Origin: Ignelater luminosus
Taxonomy: Eukaryota > Arthropoda > Insecta > Coleoptera > Elateridae
Length of the DNA: 64,000 bases
Direction: 5' to 3'
NCBI GenBank assembly: GCA_011009095.1
Contig: VTPC01002247.1
Span: forward strand, 16,994 to 80,993
Part shown: piece after piece, positions 12,545 to 24,311 of the stretch
Numbering within the stretch: the stretch's first letter is position 1
Layout: every line of letters begins with the position of its first letter
Notes under the pieces: model-generated
What the model was told of the DNA's origin: nothing
What the model saw: the letters and a program-made list of their open reading frames with translations, nothing else
Database searches by the model: none
Made by a program: the position numbers and the translations under genes

Positions 12545-12885
12545 CTAGATAGGCGACTTTCAGTCATCCGGACCGGATCGAACCGTCCACTGCACGCCTA
12601 TTTATCATCCAAAGTTAGTCTGGACGTCAACGGACGTAAATTGGACATCCACTAAGGGTCTGTTTTTTAACATTTATCGGACGATCGTTACAGAACTTCC
12701 AGTGGACATCCTATTTTGGTCCGTCCGTCCATTGGATGACCATGTATACATTAGAGCCAGATTACATCAACTAACAGAAGTCCACTAAATGTGCAAAGAA
12801 CGTCCCATAGACATTCCTCAACCAAAACTTGAACGTCCATCGCCGAAATCTGGACGTCTGATGAACGTCGCCCATTTGCTGTATG
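12545..12885. repeat. repeat rich in GGACGTC / GGACATCC-type motifs
   Basis: Variants of GGACG, GGACAT and their complements (CGTCCA, CGTCCG) recur roughly every 15-40 bp over about 340 bp, for example TCTGGACGTCAACGGACGT near 12620. Such dispersed short motifs are typical of the subterminal part of a DNA transposon. The family is not identified and no clear terminal repeat was found. Confidence 0.45.
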
Positions 12886-13108
12886 GGATACTATTCTCGG
12901 AAGAAAAGTAGCCCACGAAATAAAAAAAGGAAGACCGCCAAACGAGATATTACTAAAATTAGTAAAATTGATTCTATTACAGCTAAATATGTAATAATAA
13001 ATCTTACGAAAGCTGCAATACCTGATAAAAAAAACTAATTGGTAGTGGATTTTAAAACCAACAAGATCATGCATTTTTCTAGTAATGCAACGCTTGTTTT
13101 GAAGAAAT

Positions 13109-14192
13109 ATACAGGATACCCAGCAATATCAAGAAATTAATTTTCCTGACTTCCAGGTTTTCTCTAAGAAAAGCTCCATACCCATCGACTTGACAAGGAG
13201 GAATATTAGGGGTCTAATACCTGTATATACTTGACTAAAACTCCCCCAAGCACGCCTTGGTTTAGCACGTATGCTCAGTTCACAAGCTAAATTCAAGTCG
13301 ACTGCTTCATTACTGTAAGTTTGAGCACGCGTCAACTAAGTACAAGGTATGTTCTCAAGTTATGTTCCAATCATAAAATATTAGACTATGCTTTAGTAGA
13401 GCTTAGGTTCCAGCTTATCTCAAGTACTCGACATAAATCCTTCCCGAAATCAGTTTATTCAACTTTTATTTTTACAGTATTGATCAATATGCTACTGCTA
13501 CTAACATTATTGTGGCTTGCCCCCTTCCCGGAGAAAATTCTGTCTACGGCCTCGAAAGCAAACAAGGTCAAAGCTTTTAGTTTGCAACTTTCATCAAAAT
13601 CTTCTATGGCTCTTGAAAGAATGAATTTATTGTAGTAAATCACAATCAGGATATATTACCATATAAAACATGTAGGGGAATTTGAGTAAGTAAGTCAAGA
13701 AAGATAAAGAGGAAGAAACAGATACATCACTAGTAGTACATTGATAAATTATATATGCTGAGAAAGCGGCAGAGAAGAATAAAGCATGAGAAGCAAAATA
13801 AAACAAAAAGACTAAATCAGTGGTAAAAGAAATAAGATGAAATTGACGTAGATAAAGAGAACCAGAAACGAAGTCGAGTATTAAAATACAGATAATTTAC
13901 ATTGAAGGAAGAAAAGAGTAAACTAGAAAAAGGGAGAATATTAACTACTACGTTATTCTTGAGACTAATACCACGGTCTTGATAAAATACGACTTTCATC
14001 GTTACTAGGTTTCTGGAATTTAAGTAACAGATTCTATTTACCTCATGCATTTTTGAAAATGACGTTACTTACTTCATTGGGATTTCCCCCACTTTTTCGT
14101 TTCTGGACAAATTCCCTACTTTTTCGATTACCTTACTGGTTAAAGACATCTCCCGACTTTTCCAGGTTTTCCAGGTTGTTGGGTACCCTGAG
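13109..14192. mobile_element. candidate DNA element with short imperfect inverted ends
   Basis: The left end, ACAGGATACCCAGCAA (13109-13124), is matched at 13 of 16 positions by the complement of the sequence just before 14192 (TCAGGGTACCCAACAA). Next to both ends lie motifs of the type TTCCAGGTTTT and CTTTTTCG. The interior has no recognisable transposase. The ends are short and imperfect, so this is tentative. Confidence 0.35.
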
Positions 14193-15402
14193 TATAAACG
14201 GGGTCATATCTAATGTTAAAAATAATTATTTTGACATTTGAAACATATTAAATAGCACTTATAACGTTAATGCTCAAGTAAGTATAAGTAATAAGTAATA
14301 AACTCTGGAAATCTCCACGTTTATAATTTGGCACATTTATTCAGAGTGTAATACGTCATTCACTAATAACATTGGCATATGAATATATACCAATGCAATG
14401 GAATAGGCCGGTTTGGCAAGATCACGTCTAATCGCGTTTGCAGAATTAACCATGGTGCCACCTATTGATAAAATGTATGACATCTAAAATAATTACTAAT
14501 TAGTGACTTACGCCATATAACATAATAATTAAATTTCTACTAGAATTTTATTTTTTTTATAAACTTGAGACCTAATAAAAATTGTGTGCATAGTAGACCA
14601 TATATTTTCCAATGCTGCTTAGAACAAAACCCCATTGCTATCACTCACATCTCTGTCTTTGACGTAGACGTCTTACAATAAGCAAGATTTCATTTCAATA
14701 CTACATTTGGTTTCTGAAATTCTGAGATACTTATTTGAAACAGAAGGAACTCTGAATGATAGTTTACCATCCTATACCTTGGAAATTGCAAAAAGATGAG
14801 TCGAGTTATATTAACAAAAAGTAGAATGTCTCAAATCTTGAGTCCTTGATATATGAACTGAGATTGTCTGGAATTCGGTGAAAGTATTTCCCATGAGAGA
14901 GAATTTCAGTTTCAATCATTCGCATAACAGCATATTAGATATGTATATGCATAACAAGCAATTAAGGACAAGAATAATAATGTCGAATTTAGCCTGGCAA
15001 AGACATCTTTATGCTCATTTTTGCTGTGTTCTTAATTGAATCATCTTGCTGGAAATTACAATGCATTAAATTGCTTTTGTGACTCTTTCCTTGCAAAAAA
15101 GAGATTTTAGCTGATATAAAAAAAGAGAGAAAACGTGTGGTCAACGTAGACAATGAAGTGATTAACTAAAGTCTTCTCATTAAGAATGTCATAAAGCTTC
15201 AAACATCGACCACCAGAATTAGAAAAAGGCATTGAACGAACTAAGTGACAAAGCAGAGTGGTGTCTGATTTTTACTAATTCTCAGTTAAAGCTCATTTTG
15301 TTCTTATAAATGTGCGTATATCTTGTATGCGCAACTGTAAAAAGTGTTGCTCTCCTAATGTTTTTTTTTTCAAATCTTTCACCTGTTAATTCTCGAATTT
15401 GG
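14193..15402. other. AT-rich interval without recognised gene
   Basis: I see no coding signature, RNA gene or inverted repeat here. Confidence 0.5.
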
Positions 15403-16056
15403 TTTGCAAATTTGCGGACCGGGACCTTTCGCCGCGCATCTTTCGCCGCGAGTCATTCGCCGCGGAGACGTTTGCCGCAGACCCCGTTTCACCGCATAGA
15501 TTTTCACCGCAGGGACAGTTCGCCGCAAATAATAAGTTCCAACGTATTTACTTCGAGATATTTATCTGAACTAATGTAAAGTTATGCTTTATTTTTGCTA
15601 ATTTGTCACGTAATGGTAATAACTAATGTGAAATTTATAAAAGTAAGTAGTTTTACAAATCATAATCAGTAAGTAACAAACTGAAATAGGAAATGGATGG
15701 CGCACAAAACATTTTTTTGTGTTTGGGAGTATTGCATTAAGTTCATTTTGACAAATTGCTAAATTTATGTCTTCTCGACATTTAACAGTTTATAGAACAA
15801 GAACAGATAGATTAAGTAAGGTTAGGTTAGGTTAAGTTTTTAGTAGATATGAACATGTGGTAAATTAAATACCATATTGGCTAAGAAGTTGAAATCGCTT
15901 CGCTGCCCTCAACTAAAAATCTTCAATTGGAAGTGTCAGTATGCTACACTTGTAAATGGTTACCGCGGCGAAAAGTATCTGCGGCAAATGTGTCTGCGGT
16001 CAGAAGCTCGCGGCGAATGAGTCGCGGCGAAATGTCCTAGACCGGCAAATCTGCGA
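15403..16056. mobile_element. non-autonomous element with TTCGCCGCG subterminal repeats
   Basis: The left end (15403-15535) carries about seven copies of a degenerate 9-mer TTCGCCGCG/TTTGCCGCA/TTCACCGCA spaced 6-9 bp apart. The right end (15961-16056) carries five in the opposite orientation. The outermost sequences also pair (GCAAATTTGCGGACCGGG against the complement GCAGATTTGCCGGTCTAGG), so the whole is a 654-bp inverted-repeat element. The interior is AT-rich and non-coding. It also contains three copies of GGTTA at about 15819-15833. Confidence 0.7.
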
Positions 16057-17189
16057 TAGTTATCTTTTGTTACAGTTATCTGTAGTGATGCTGCAAGCCG
16101 CTTCAAACTGTTATACTTACTGCTTTAATTTAAGATGGCTTTTTGTCATTTATCTGGAAGAGATTTATGTTTCATGTGTATAGTTGGTGTGATATTCTGT
16201 AAGTGATTTCAAAGTGCCTAGACCATTAAAAGTAATTTTATCAATACATTGCATTGTGGTCACTGATCGGATTGATTTTGTTTTTCCAAGAAGATACATC
16301 CTGATAAAGATTTATCGAAAAGGTAGCCTCTTAATACTGATAAAAATAGTAATTGAGTCGGAAAACGTAACGGTTACTACACAAATATATCATTTAGACA
16401 ATGTAAAACACTATATAACAACTGCATGAGATGCTTCTTGTTTCCATTGTCATCTTTAAGTTGCAATCTGTGTTTTTAGATACTAGGGCACTTGATTATA
16501 CAAATTGCATTAATATTGCAATATCTACATCGTTATTTCAGATAGTTATAGTCAACTTAAAATTTGAAAATAAAAACATTATTAAAAAACCGCCAAGCAG
16601 TAATGTCAATGATCTCTAGTTACAGTTATTTGATCATAAGTTATCCACGATAAATTAAAAATAGTAAGATTGCAAACTTTGCACCTGAATAATTAAACAA
16701 CTTTTTCCGACAAGAAACTCCTTCGCATCATGTATAACATATTGGATACTTCATTAAACACTTTCGGCGATAAACAAAACTTCACCGTCGTTTTGATACT
16801 AAAGACAGTGCATACACACCTGTGATTAAGATGCTTCAAATCGCAGTATCGGATAGCAAGGTACAAAATTTTCAGTTGTACTCGTAGATACTTTGTTTTC
16901 AGTAAATATCAAATACAAGTTATATAACACAATCCTAAACAAACTGCTCGCTTTAAAATACCCAAGATATGATGATGTTTATGACTATTACGTAACCTAT
17001 AAAGCCAACTTTATCAAAATGGGTCGTCAATACTAAGTTGATCTCTTAAATAAGACGCACATTGAGAGGCAGGCGACGCAGTCAGCACAGTGCAGGGCAG
17101 GAGACGCAGGCTAGCACAGTGCAGGAAAATATTGTGCGTGTTACAGCCGAAGCGCATATTGGAACGTAGTTTTACACAAGTCGTTTGCG
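16057..17189. other. AT-rich interval with a small tandem duplication
   Basis: Mostly featureless. At 17076-17130 a GC-rich unit containing CAGCACAGTGCAGG / CTAGCACAGTGCAGG is present twice in tandem, with GGCAGGAGACGCAGG-like spacers. No gene is recognised. Confidence 0.5.
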
Positions 17190-17477
17190 TTAATTGAACC
17201 ATTTTATATATTTGTTCGTGCAATTAGTTTTAAAATTATTAAAATGCAGCGTATGATAAGACCATGGCCATGGCCATAACTTTATTGAGTTTCGAATCAG
17301 ATTCGGACACAGAATTTGACCAACTTCTTTCAATTTCTTTGCAATGTCATTCCATATTTCGTCCTTCAATCTGGATTTTAGGTAATCATCATCGTTTGTA
17401 TCATATAACACTTTGAAATGTCTTACTTCTTCGATCAGCTGTTCGGTTTTATTATTATTATTATTATTATTCGCCAT
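17190..17477 (-). CDS. MADF-domain (Myb/SANT-like) protein fragment
   Basis: From ATG 17477 (minus) the frame reads a run of seven Asn codons (an AAT microsatellite), then TEQLIEEVRHFKVLYDTNDD and LKDEIWNDIAKKLKEVG. This is the first half of a MADF domain: a LIEEV..VLYD start and a W..IA..L helix. MADF domains are DNA-binding modules of insect transcription regulators and of the accessory protein in Harbinger/PIF transposons. After KKLKEVG the frame no longer resembles MADF. A second frame over the next about 75 bp reads SNSVSESDSKLNKV and MAMAMVLSYAAF, which looks protein-like, so a frameshift, deletion or intron is likely. I take it as a transposon-derived or decayed fragment rather than a complete gene. 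Confidence 0.5.
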   Translation of the reverse strand: MANNNNNNNKTEQLIEEVRHFKVLYDTNDDDYLKSRLKDEIWNDIAKKLKEVGQILCPNLIRNSIKLWPWPWSYHTLHFNNFKTNCTNKYIKWFN

Positions 17478-18390
17478 TATTTAATTATCCGTAAAAACTA
17501 GCACACTACGTCGCAAGTGGGGCAGAAGACTGTGTTCAGAACAAATATATACATAAAACTGCCCTGCCCTGCATTTATAAATAATTTTAGAAAATCAGAA
17601 AAAGTTCTTAAATAAGTAATTTCATGGATATATTGTATTAGAGCAATCGGTTCCTGTGAGTAATTACTAACTGATAAAAGTCGATTCATATTTCTAGTAT
17701 TCCTGCAATTTCGAGACATGTAAATACTTCTACTGCTCTAAATGCCCTGTTTGAAGACATTATGGAGAATTATAAAATTTATTACAACGCACAGTGTTAA
17801 GGGTAGCTCATAAATTCATGCATTTAGTAGGTTTCGAAAAACTTAAATTTTTGTGATTTTATTAGTGAATATAACTTTAAGCATAAAAAGAAGTGTTAAA
17901 TTGGTGGACTATGAATGTACCATAATTACAAACGGGTATATCTGATATTAATGAAATGTTAATTAACATCAGAATAGCTTCTTGATCGTTGTGGATGGTA
18001 CATTTATTACCTTCTAATCCACTGGTTTACAGGTCTTATTTTTTAAGTTTAAAAGCATATAGATTTAAGCAAGAAAAGATTGCCGATTTATGACCTCAAA
18101 GATTTGGTACACTATTCATAAAATTAATTATTCAATGTTGTGAAATTATTGTGCATACGATACAACCAATCTAAAGTTTGCAAATTATTTCTTTTTTGGT
18201 TGAATTTTGAAAATAAAATCAGTCCAATGCAGTGAGAAAAATTAAAATCTAGTACAACTACAACCATCTAGTGTACAACAAGTAAATCAAAACCAGCAAA
18301 TAAAGTTTCCTGTCTAGCCGACATCAAATCAAATCAATCAAATATAGAGGTTATGTATAATAAAATGAGGCGTTTTTAAGTTTCTAAACA
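17478..18390. other. AT-rich interval upstream of mRpL9
   Basis: No gene is recognised. It contains the presumed promoter of the mRpL9 gene, but I see no clear TATA box or initiator at a convincing spacing. Confidence 0.45.
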
Positions 18391-19532
18391 ATGATACGAA
18401 ATTTAAGCAGAATAATACAACCCTTAATGCAAGTGCATGCAAACTTATTAAATCCGTCTTTTGTGTTACAACAACAATTAAGGGTAATTAATCCAAGAAC
18501 TATTGAATTATATTTATTTTAACCTTACTTTTTTTATAGACTACTTTTATATTAAAAAGGAAATGGCCAGTACCTTTACATAAGAATGGACTTTCACCAA
18601 AACGTTTAAGATCAAAACATTATGTTTATGAATTAGTAAAGGACACAAATATAGAAAAGAAACCTGATTTAAATTTAATTCTCACACAGTACGTGGAAGG
18701 CCTAGGCAATGCTGGTGAAAAAGTAACAGTGGGAGCTACTTATGGGTATAATAAACTATTATTACCAGGGTTGGCAGTTTATGCAAGTCCAGAAAATATT
18801 GAAAAGTTTAAAGATTATGTTAATGTTGAAACTCAAATAAAGCATAGTTCACCTTATGCACAGATGGTAAGACAATAATTTATTTTGCTTATCTTTATGT
18901 TAACTGTTTTGAATAATTGACAGACTGCAGAACATTTATCCCGCATAACATTATCAGTTGTTATGAATAAAGAAAATCCATGGACTTTACAAAAGTGGCA
19001 TATTCGAAGTTCTTTTAGAAAATGTGGTTACACTGTTCCAGATGAAGCTATTACTATACCAGATAAACCTGTAAAAGGGCCTGATATGAATCTAGAAGAT
19101 AAGGAATTTTATGTTACCATAACAGTAAGTGTAATTCTTATATTTTTAATTGTGTGGGGAAATAAATTCAAGCGAACAAAGTCAACTACTCTGTATTCAT
19201 AACAAAGATAAATCGCAACATAATCATAAACATAATAAAACAACACGGACATCACATTATTTCCTTAACTCTAACCTTACCACATAAAAACCGGGCGGCA
19301 AATTTGAACTTTCACACTATAATTAAACAAAATGTTTTAAATCTTATTTCATTTGTAGATTAACAATTTGGAAAAGGCAAACGTTAGATGTCGCATTCAT
19401 CACTGGAGTACAGAAGTCTCAAACAGAATACCTTATGTTTCTAATTTTTGGTTAGAATCTACAGGACCAGTTTTCCTAGAAGATGCACCTACTTTAGATG
19501 CAATGCCTAGAAAAACCCTTAAAGAAAGTTGA
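18391..19532 (+). CDS. mRpL9: mitochondrial large ribosomal subunit protein bL9m
   Basis: The protein is a structural part of the mitochondrial large ribosomal subunit. Four exons join in phase 0 throughout: 18391-18483, 18540-18866, 18924-19124 and 19359-19532, giving 264 residues (human MRPL9 is about the same length). All introns have GT..AG ends and are 56-234 bp long. The N-terminal 31 residues in exon 1 (MIRNLSRIIQPLMQ...) are basic and lack acidic residues, as expected of a mitochondrial targeting peptide. The bL9 N-domain signature, VEGLGNAGEKVTVGATYGYN then KLLLPGLAVYASPENIEKF, sits at about residues 81-120. A putative polyadenylation signal, AATAAA, lies at 19582. The gene converges on FAM50; the stop codons are only 186 bp apart, so the 3' UTRs may overlap. 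Confidence 0.93.
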
Positions 19533-19718
19533 GAAGATAAACAAATATAATAATTTTGCCAATATTTGTATTTTATATTAAAATAAAAAGTGCATGCGAT
19601 AATTAAAAAATGCTTGTATTTACAAGAAGAATGATTTCTATTAATTACACTGGAGTTGTTTTCATGTTGTAAATTCTCCTCTAGAATATGATGGTAGAAC
19701 ATCATTTATCATGTTATG

Positions 19719-21094
19719 TTAAGGAGGTTTCTTTGTTTTATCAGATACAGTATATTTCTCATAACTCTTAGTGGGATCATACGGTTCCCAACGACTTGCG
19801 GGAAATATATGTTTATTACGTTCGTACCAACTTCGCATAAGCACTTTTCCTGCATGAGAATCTTCTTTCTCAATTGAAGCATCACTTAACATACGAACAT
19901 CATCATGAACATCAAATTGAAATAATGGTCCACTTTTCCCACGAGCCTACAAGTAGTTGAAATGTAGTAATCACAGTTAACCGAAAATAATAAAGCAATA
20001 GGAACTTACTTTCGTTACTATAAAATCATAAAATGTATAATGATGAGGTAAAATAAGATCTTCTTTCACATACATGAGTTGATCTGCCATTACCGTTTTT
20101 AGTTCTGAGAACTCTCTTCTTAACAATTCCAATACCTTTTGCAGAAAATGATAAACAGAATTGCCTACAAGAAATTTACTACAAATTCAATACCTTTATT
20201 CTGAGAATTATCAGTAAAACCTCACTAATTCAGAGTCCAGGTTTTGACCAATTAATCCAAATTAGTGACATTTTTTTACTGTATTTACCTTTCTTCATTC
20301 GTACAGTTCTTCTGTGACCAGATCCATCCCAATAACTGAATGTAATATCAATCTCTTCTTCTTTAAGCTTTTGTTGTTGTTCTGCCCATTCTTGTCTTAA
20401 TTCTTCTCTGAGGCGATTTTCTTCCTCCTCTCTTTCTCGATCTGGCAAAAAACTAGTATCTACATTAGGGTCTTTTTTAATTTTTTTTGATAATTTCACA
20501 TCTATGTCCTCAGGATCATATTCTCTTTTCCAAGGTTTGTTATCTTCTTCTTCTTCTTCTTCATTTTCTTCATCTTCTTCATCATCATCTTTCATAGTAA
20601 ACGATAAAGCTTGAATCTATAAAATCCTTCCATTAAACAAATTTATCACAATATACCTATTCCAAGAATTTTAGAAAATTAAAACAACCTGTCTTTTTTG
20701 TTTGTTCTTTTCTGCCTGTTTAGCTTCTAATTGTTTTTGTCTTTCGCGTTCTTTTTCTGCTTGTTTTTGAGCAAGTCTTTTTTCTCTTTCCTTAACAATA
20801 TTTTCTTGCTTAGCTTTCATTTCATTAAGAGTAACTAAACCAATTGTGGAACTCTGGATATAGAAATAATAATATAATTACCTCGAATTCTCAAAAATAT
20901 TATAAAACACAAACCTTAAGTTGTTGTTCCACTGCATCATAGTGTGTAGCAAATTTATTTTCTATATTATTCAATTTCAAATCCTCTTCAATCTTTTTCT
21001 TCCGTATTTCTATATCCTGCATTTGTTGTTCACGTTTTTTCATAAGCTGCATTGCACGGCCAGCTTCACTGGCTGCTCCTTTATAATGCGCCAT
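19719..21094 (-). CDS. FAM50 family (XAP5) nuclear protein
   Basis: This is the homolog of vertebrate FAM50A/B (XAP5), a nuclear protein found with late spliceosomal complexes. Five exons on the minus strand: 21094-20915, 20853-20689, 20616-20289, 20164-20010 and 19946-19719. All have GT..AG borders and matching phases, giving 351 residues, the usual family length. The start [20 protein letters not shown] is diagnostic. A long Lys/Glu-rich coiled-coil region follows in exons 1-2. Exon 3 has an acidic run ([20 protein letters not shown]) and then the XAP5 domain: [20 protein letters not shown], then [16 protein letters not shown] and [15 protein letters not shown] in exon 4. The C-terminus, [20 protein letters not shown] and [13 protein letters not shown], is in exon 5. 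All conserved blocks are intact. Confidence 0.96.
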
Positions 21095-21820
21095 GGTGTA
21101 AAGATGGTCTTAAGTAATACTTGTAATCTAAGCTAAAAACTAATACTTTTACAAAATTGCATTTTACCTTAAATTATGTACATAAATTGCAAGTTTTACC
21201 TGTGTAACTTTACTTGAACAGTTAAAATTCTAAAAACCAAATCCCACACAGAACTTGATTTTTGCTAATTACAATGAGAACATGAATGATTGCTAACAAA
21301 TTATATGCTAAAGATGCTCATTAGATACATAGTCGAATATTCTTTCACATAAACATGAATTGTCATATTGACAGAAGATAATAATTAACAATAATGATGT
21401 CAAATAATTTGACATCTTTTCTAACAGGTTTGCCAACTTCATGAAATTATATCAAACAATTTTTACTTATAGTCTGTTCCAGATTATAAAGAAAAGTTCA
21501 TTTTTACTTGGTTGTGAAATGAATTAGCATACTCAAAATCTATTTAATTAATAGATAATTTTACAATAATACTTATATATCCATCTAGAGAATAAAGTTA
21601 TATTTTAATCCCGAAAAATTATCGTACGCCAAAAATGACCAAAGGAATATTCTGTGAACACAACCTTCTATAGTGTTTCATTCAGATTAGCAGGTTAAAA
21701 TCTGGTAGCATTATTCCAATTATTCAGTATACCCATTTTGCGGGTCCTCCCTGAATGTTTGGGAATAGGCAACACGTCTTACAATTCAGAGCCAGCTTTC
21801 CTCTAAAAAGCTCAACCCTT
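21095..21820. other. FAM50 upstream region
   Basis: Non-coding AT-rich DNA between the FAM50 start codon and the piggyBac element. It probably includes the FAM50 promoter and 5' UTR. I identify no specific motif. Confidence 0.5.
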
Positions 21821-21824
21821 TTAA

Positions 21825-23802
21825 CCCATTTCTGGCCAAGCATAAAAGTAACAAAAAACTTGACAAATCTTGTAGATATATTTACTAAATACATGCATAT
21901 ATAAACATTTACAAGAAAAAATAATAATAATCGGAAGTTTATAAAAAAAAATGTTTCGTTAACGAATCTTTGGCCGAATATATGAACTAAACCTATATTT
22001 ATATAATGTACCGCTAATAGTATGTTACATACAAATAACAACTACAGAAACAAAAAGAAAACTAAAGTAATATACTTAAATGTCATTTATCTTTTTTGTG
22101 AAACATCGTGAAACACTTTGGATGTAGATGTACATGACATTTATCACAAATATAAACACTATTAGTCTTACATATTCTGCAACGTCGCCTCCGACCGTCT
22201 TCTTGACGTAAAATGTTGGGACCGATTTCGTCATAACGGACTTCCTTAGGCAAACTATCTCGTGATGGAGGACCCCATGACGTTGTTGTTCTAGGTTGTC
22301 AGTATCTGACTTTTCTTCTTCCATTGCAACTTCAAACGCATTCTTCGCTTCAGATTGAATCAGAGATAGGACTAAATAGGATCTAAATTCTATTTGAGAC
22401 AAATGTGACTCATTTGCAATGTTGTTGATTCTCCAGGCATTTACTATGGTGCAGTCGATGAGATTGATAAATAGGGACCACCACCATTTCTTTCCTCTTA
22501 CCTTTATTCTGTAGTTCGCTACAGCATTGTCTAAGAGATCCACACTGTCCATGTACTTGTTATAATCATTTATAACATTTGGTTGAAGGATGGATACTTC
22601 CTTTTTAAGTGTTCGGTTGTACCTTTTAACCTTGACAATAGGATCTATAGTACCATTATTAGTAGCCACAGTAACAACTGAATTGTCGTTCCATCTGGTA
22701 ACTAAAACTTCTGTATTCTCGTCAAAGATGTAGTCGAAGTCTCCCCTTTCTTTTTTTGATATGCTTTTGGTAGCTTCCAATGGGCAATTAGATAGACGAT
22801 TTTCTCTCACCGCACCAGTAAAGAAAACGCCTTTTTCCTTGAGAATATGAAACAAACTGTAGTTCAGATTTTGGTTTAGAAAGAAAGTCCCTTCTACATC
22901 CGTCACTGGTGCTTTCTCCAAAAACGCATCGTCATCTAAATCTTTTTCATCTGTTAAGATATCAACATCAGGAGGTATGTACACAGCATCTATATCATCG
23001 CCGTTTTGTATATCTTCTACAATAGCTTCTAATTCTTTTATGGTAAAAGGTTTCTTCATTTCCCATTTTTGAGTCGTTGCTGAAAGGCATGATATTTTCA
23101 AGTATAATTACATTCACGATAACTTTTACATATGTACAAGCAAGAAAAGAAAAATTTACTTACTTCTTGATATGAACAAATATTATACTATTACGGTAAT
23201 AATTATAAGATTGATTATAGTAGTAGTTACACACAAAAGCACTATATAAAGTGTCACTGATAATATTTTTTCTAAAATATCCAGAAAAGAGTGAAAACGG
23301 TATTTATATCTCTCAAAAAATGTATTTGCAATAAAAAAAATAAAAAAATTCATTTGAAGACCCTATATAATTTACCCAGGTTCTACGTTTTTGAAAGTTT
23401 TATGATTTTACTACAACATAGCCGCATATCCGGCCAAAGTATCGAAAACAAAACATTAACTTTTAGGGTCTGTGGAATTTTACAACAGTTACAATTTTTA
23501 GCACAAGGAATGTTTGGTCTAGACCTTTCTAAGTGAAGTACTGTTATAAAAATTATTTACAAATAACTGTTTGATTTATTGCTTCCGTTTGTAGGTAAGA
23601 AAGCAGGGTCATCTATAAAAGTACCACTTTAAAAATCAACAAAAAATAAATTTATTAAAGCATAAATGTTTTTCTGCTAGATTTGTAATCTACAGACCTT
23701 TCTGTGCAATGTGTAATTGTAATGAAGCAATATCATTAATAGAAATAAATAAAAAAAAATAAATTTAAATGTTTCGTTTTCGATACTTTGGCAATAAATG
23801 GG
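21825..23802 (-). mobile_element. piggyBac element with both termini, internally deleted
   Basis: The left end reads TTAA (21821-21824) then CCCATTTCTGGCCAAGCAT. The right end is its imperfect complement, CTTTGGCAATAAATGGG to 23802, followed by TTGA (23803-23806), a one-base decay of the TTAA target duplication used by piggyBac elements. A copy of the end motif, GGCCAAAGTATCGAAAAC, lies internally at about 23436 in inverted orientation, as in piggyBac subterminal repeats. The 1.98-kb length fits a copy that lost part of its transposase. Confidence 0.87.
22076..23101 (-). pseudogene. piggyBac-type transposase, in-frame core deletion plus C-terminal frameshift
   Basis: An unusually long minus-strand frame (341 codons). 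It starts with the acidic N-terminal region of a PGBD-like transposase (TIKELEAIVEDIQNGDD, AVYIPPDVDILTDEKDLDDD). It then passes directly into the second half of the catalytic domain (GVFFTGAVRENRLSNCPLE, VLVTRWNDNSVVTVATN, YNKYMDSVDLLDNAVANYRI, GKKWWWSLFINLIDCTIVNA). The segment between, with the first two catalytic Asp residues, is missing, yet the frame stays open. Near 22290 a frameshift occurs. In the next frame the C-terminal zinc-binding motif reads RRRCRICKTNSVYICDKCHV then HLHPKCF (about 22195-22100). The product cannot catalyse transposition as it stands. Confidence 0.85.
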
Positions 23803-24102
23803 TTGAAACATAGTTTGTTATGAATTTAAAAACTGACAAGTCAACTGACATTTGTTTGGTTATATTTCCTGTTTAACTTTAGTACAAACCTATTCATTTT
23901 GTTTACTTTCTTTTTGTTAAATAAGTTTTTTTGTTTATTATTAAATTCTTAATGTTTTATAATATTTATAATTATTTTTATAGTGTTTTTTAAAAAAGCA
24001 AATCTTATTTCTAATTAGCATAAATTGAGGAATTTTGACATTGACAGGTATTATAGAAAACAAACTATACAGGCAGGCATGATCAATCTTGTTTTTAAAA
24101 TC

Positions 24103-24311
24103 TGTAATTACTAGAGATCGGAAAAATATGCAAAATGCCTACTGTATCTTTCAATATAACACTTCAGAATTCTGTCATTGTAAGTTTTATTGTTGTCTAG
24201 AAGGATTTAACATATAATAAGTAATAAACCGGATAATTCCAATGTTTTGAAGGAATATATTGAAAGATACAGTGGACATTTTGCATATTTTTCTGAACTC
24301 TAGTAATTACA
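24103..24311. mobile_element. 209-bp hairpin MITE
   Basis: Arms 24103-24158 and 24256-24311 (56 bp each) are near-complementary, beginning TGTAATTACTAGAGATCGGA. The loop is about 97 bp and non-coding. The ends contain GTAATTAC, so the exact boundary could be a TA inside the arm. Confidence 0.8.

Noticed and set aside
13321..13643. Overlapping open frames on both strands
   Set aside because: Both frames cover the same bases, neither has a signature, and they fall inside a tentative transposon.
15819..15833. Three copies of GGTTA, the insect telomere unit
   Set aside because: Too short for telomeric origin; found within a transposon core and easily due to chance.
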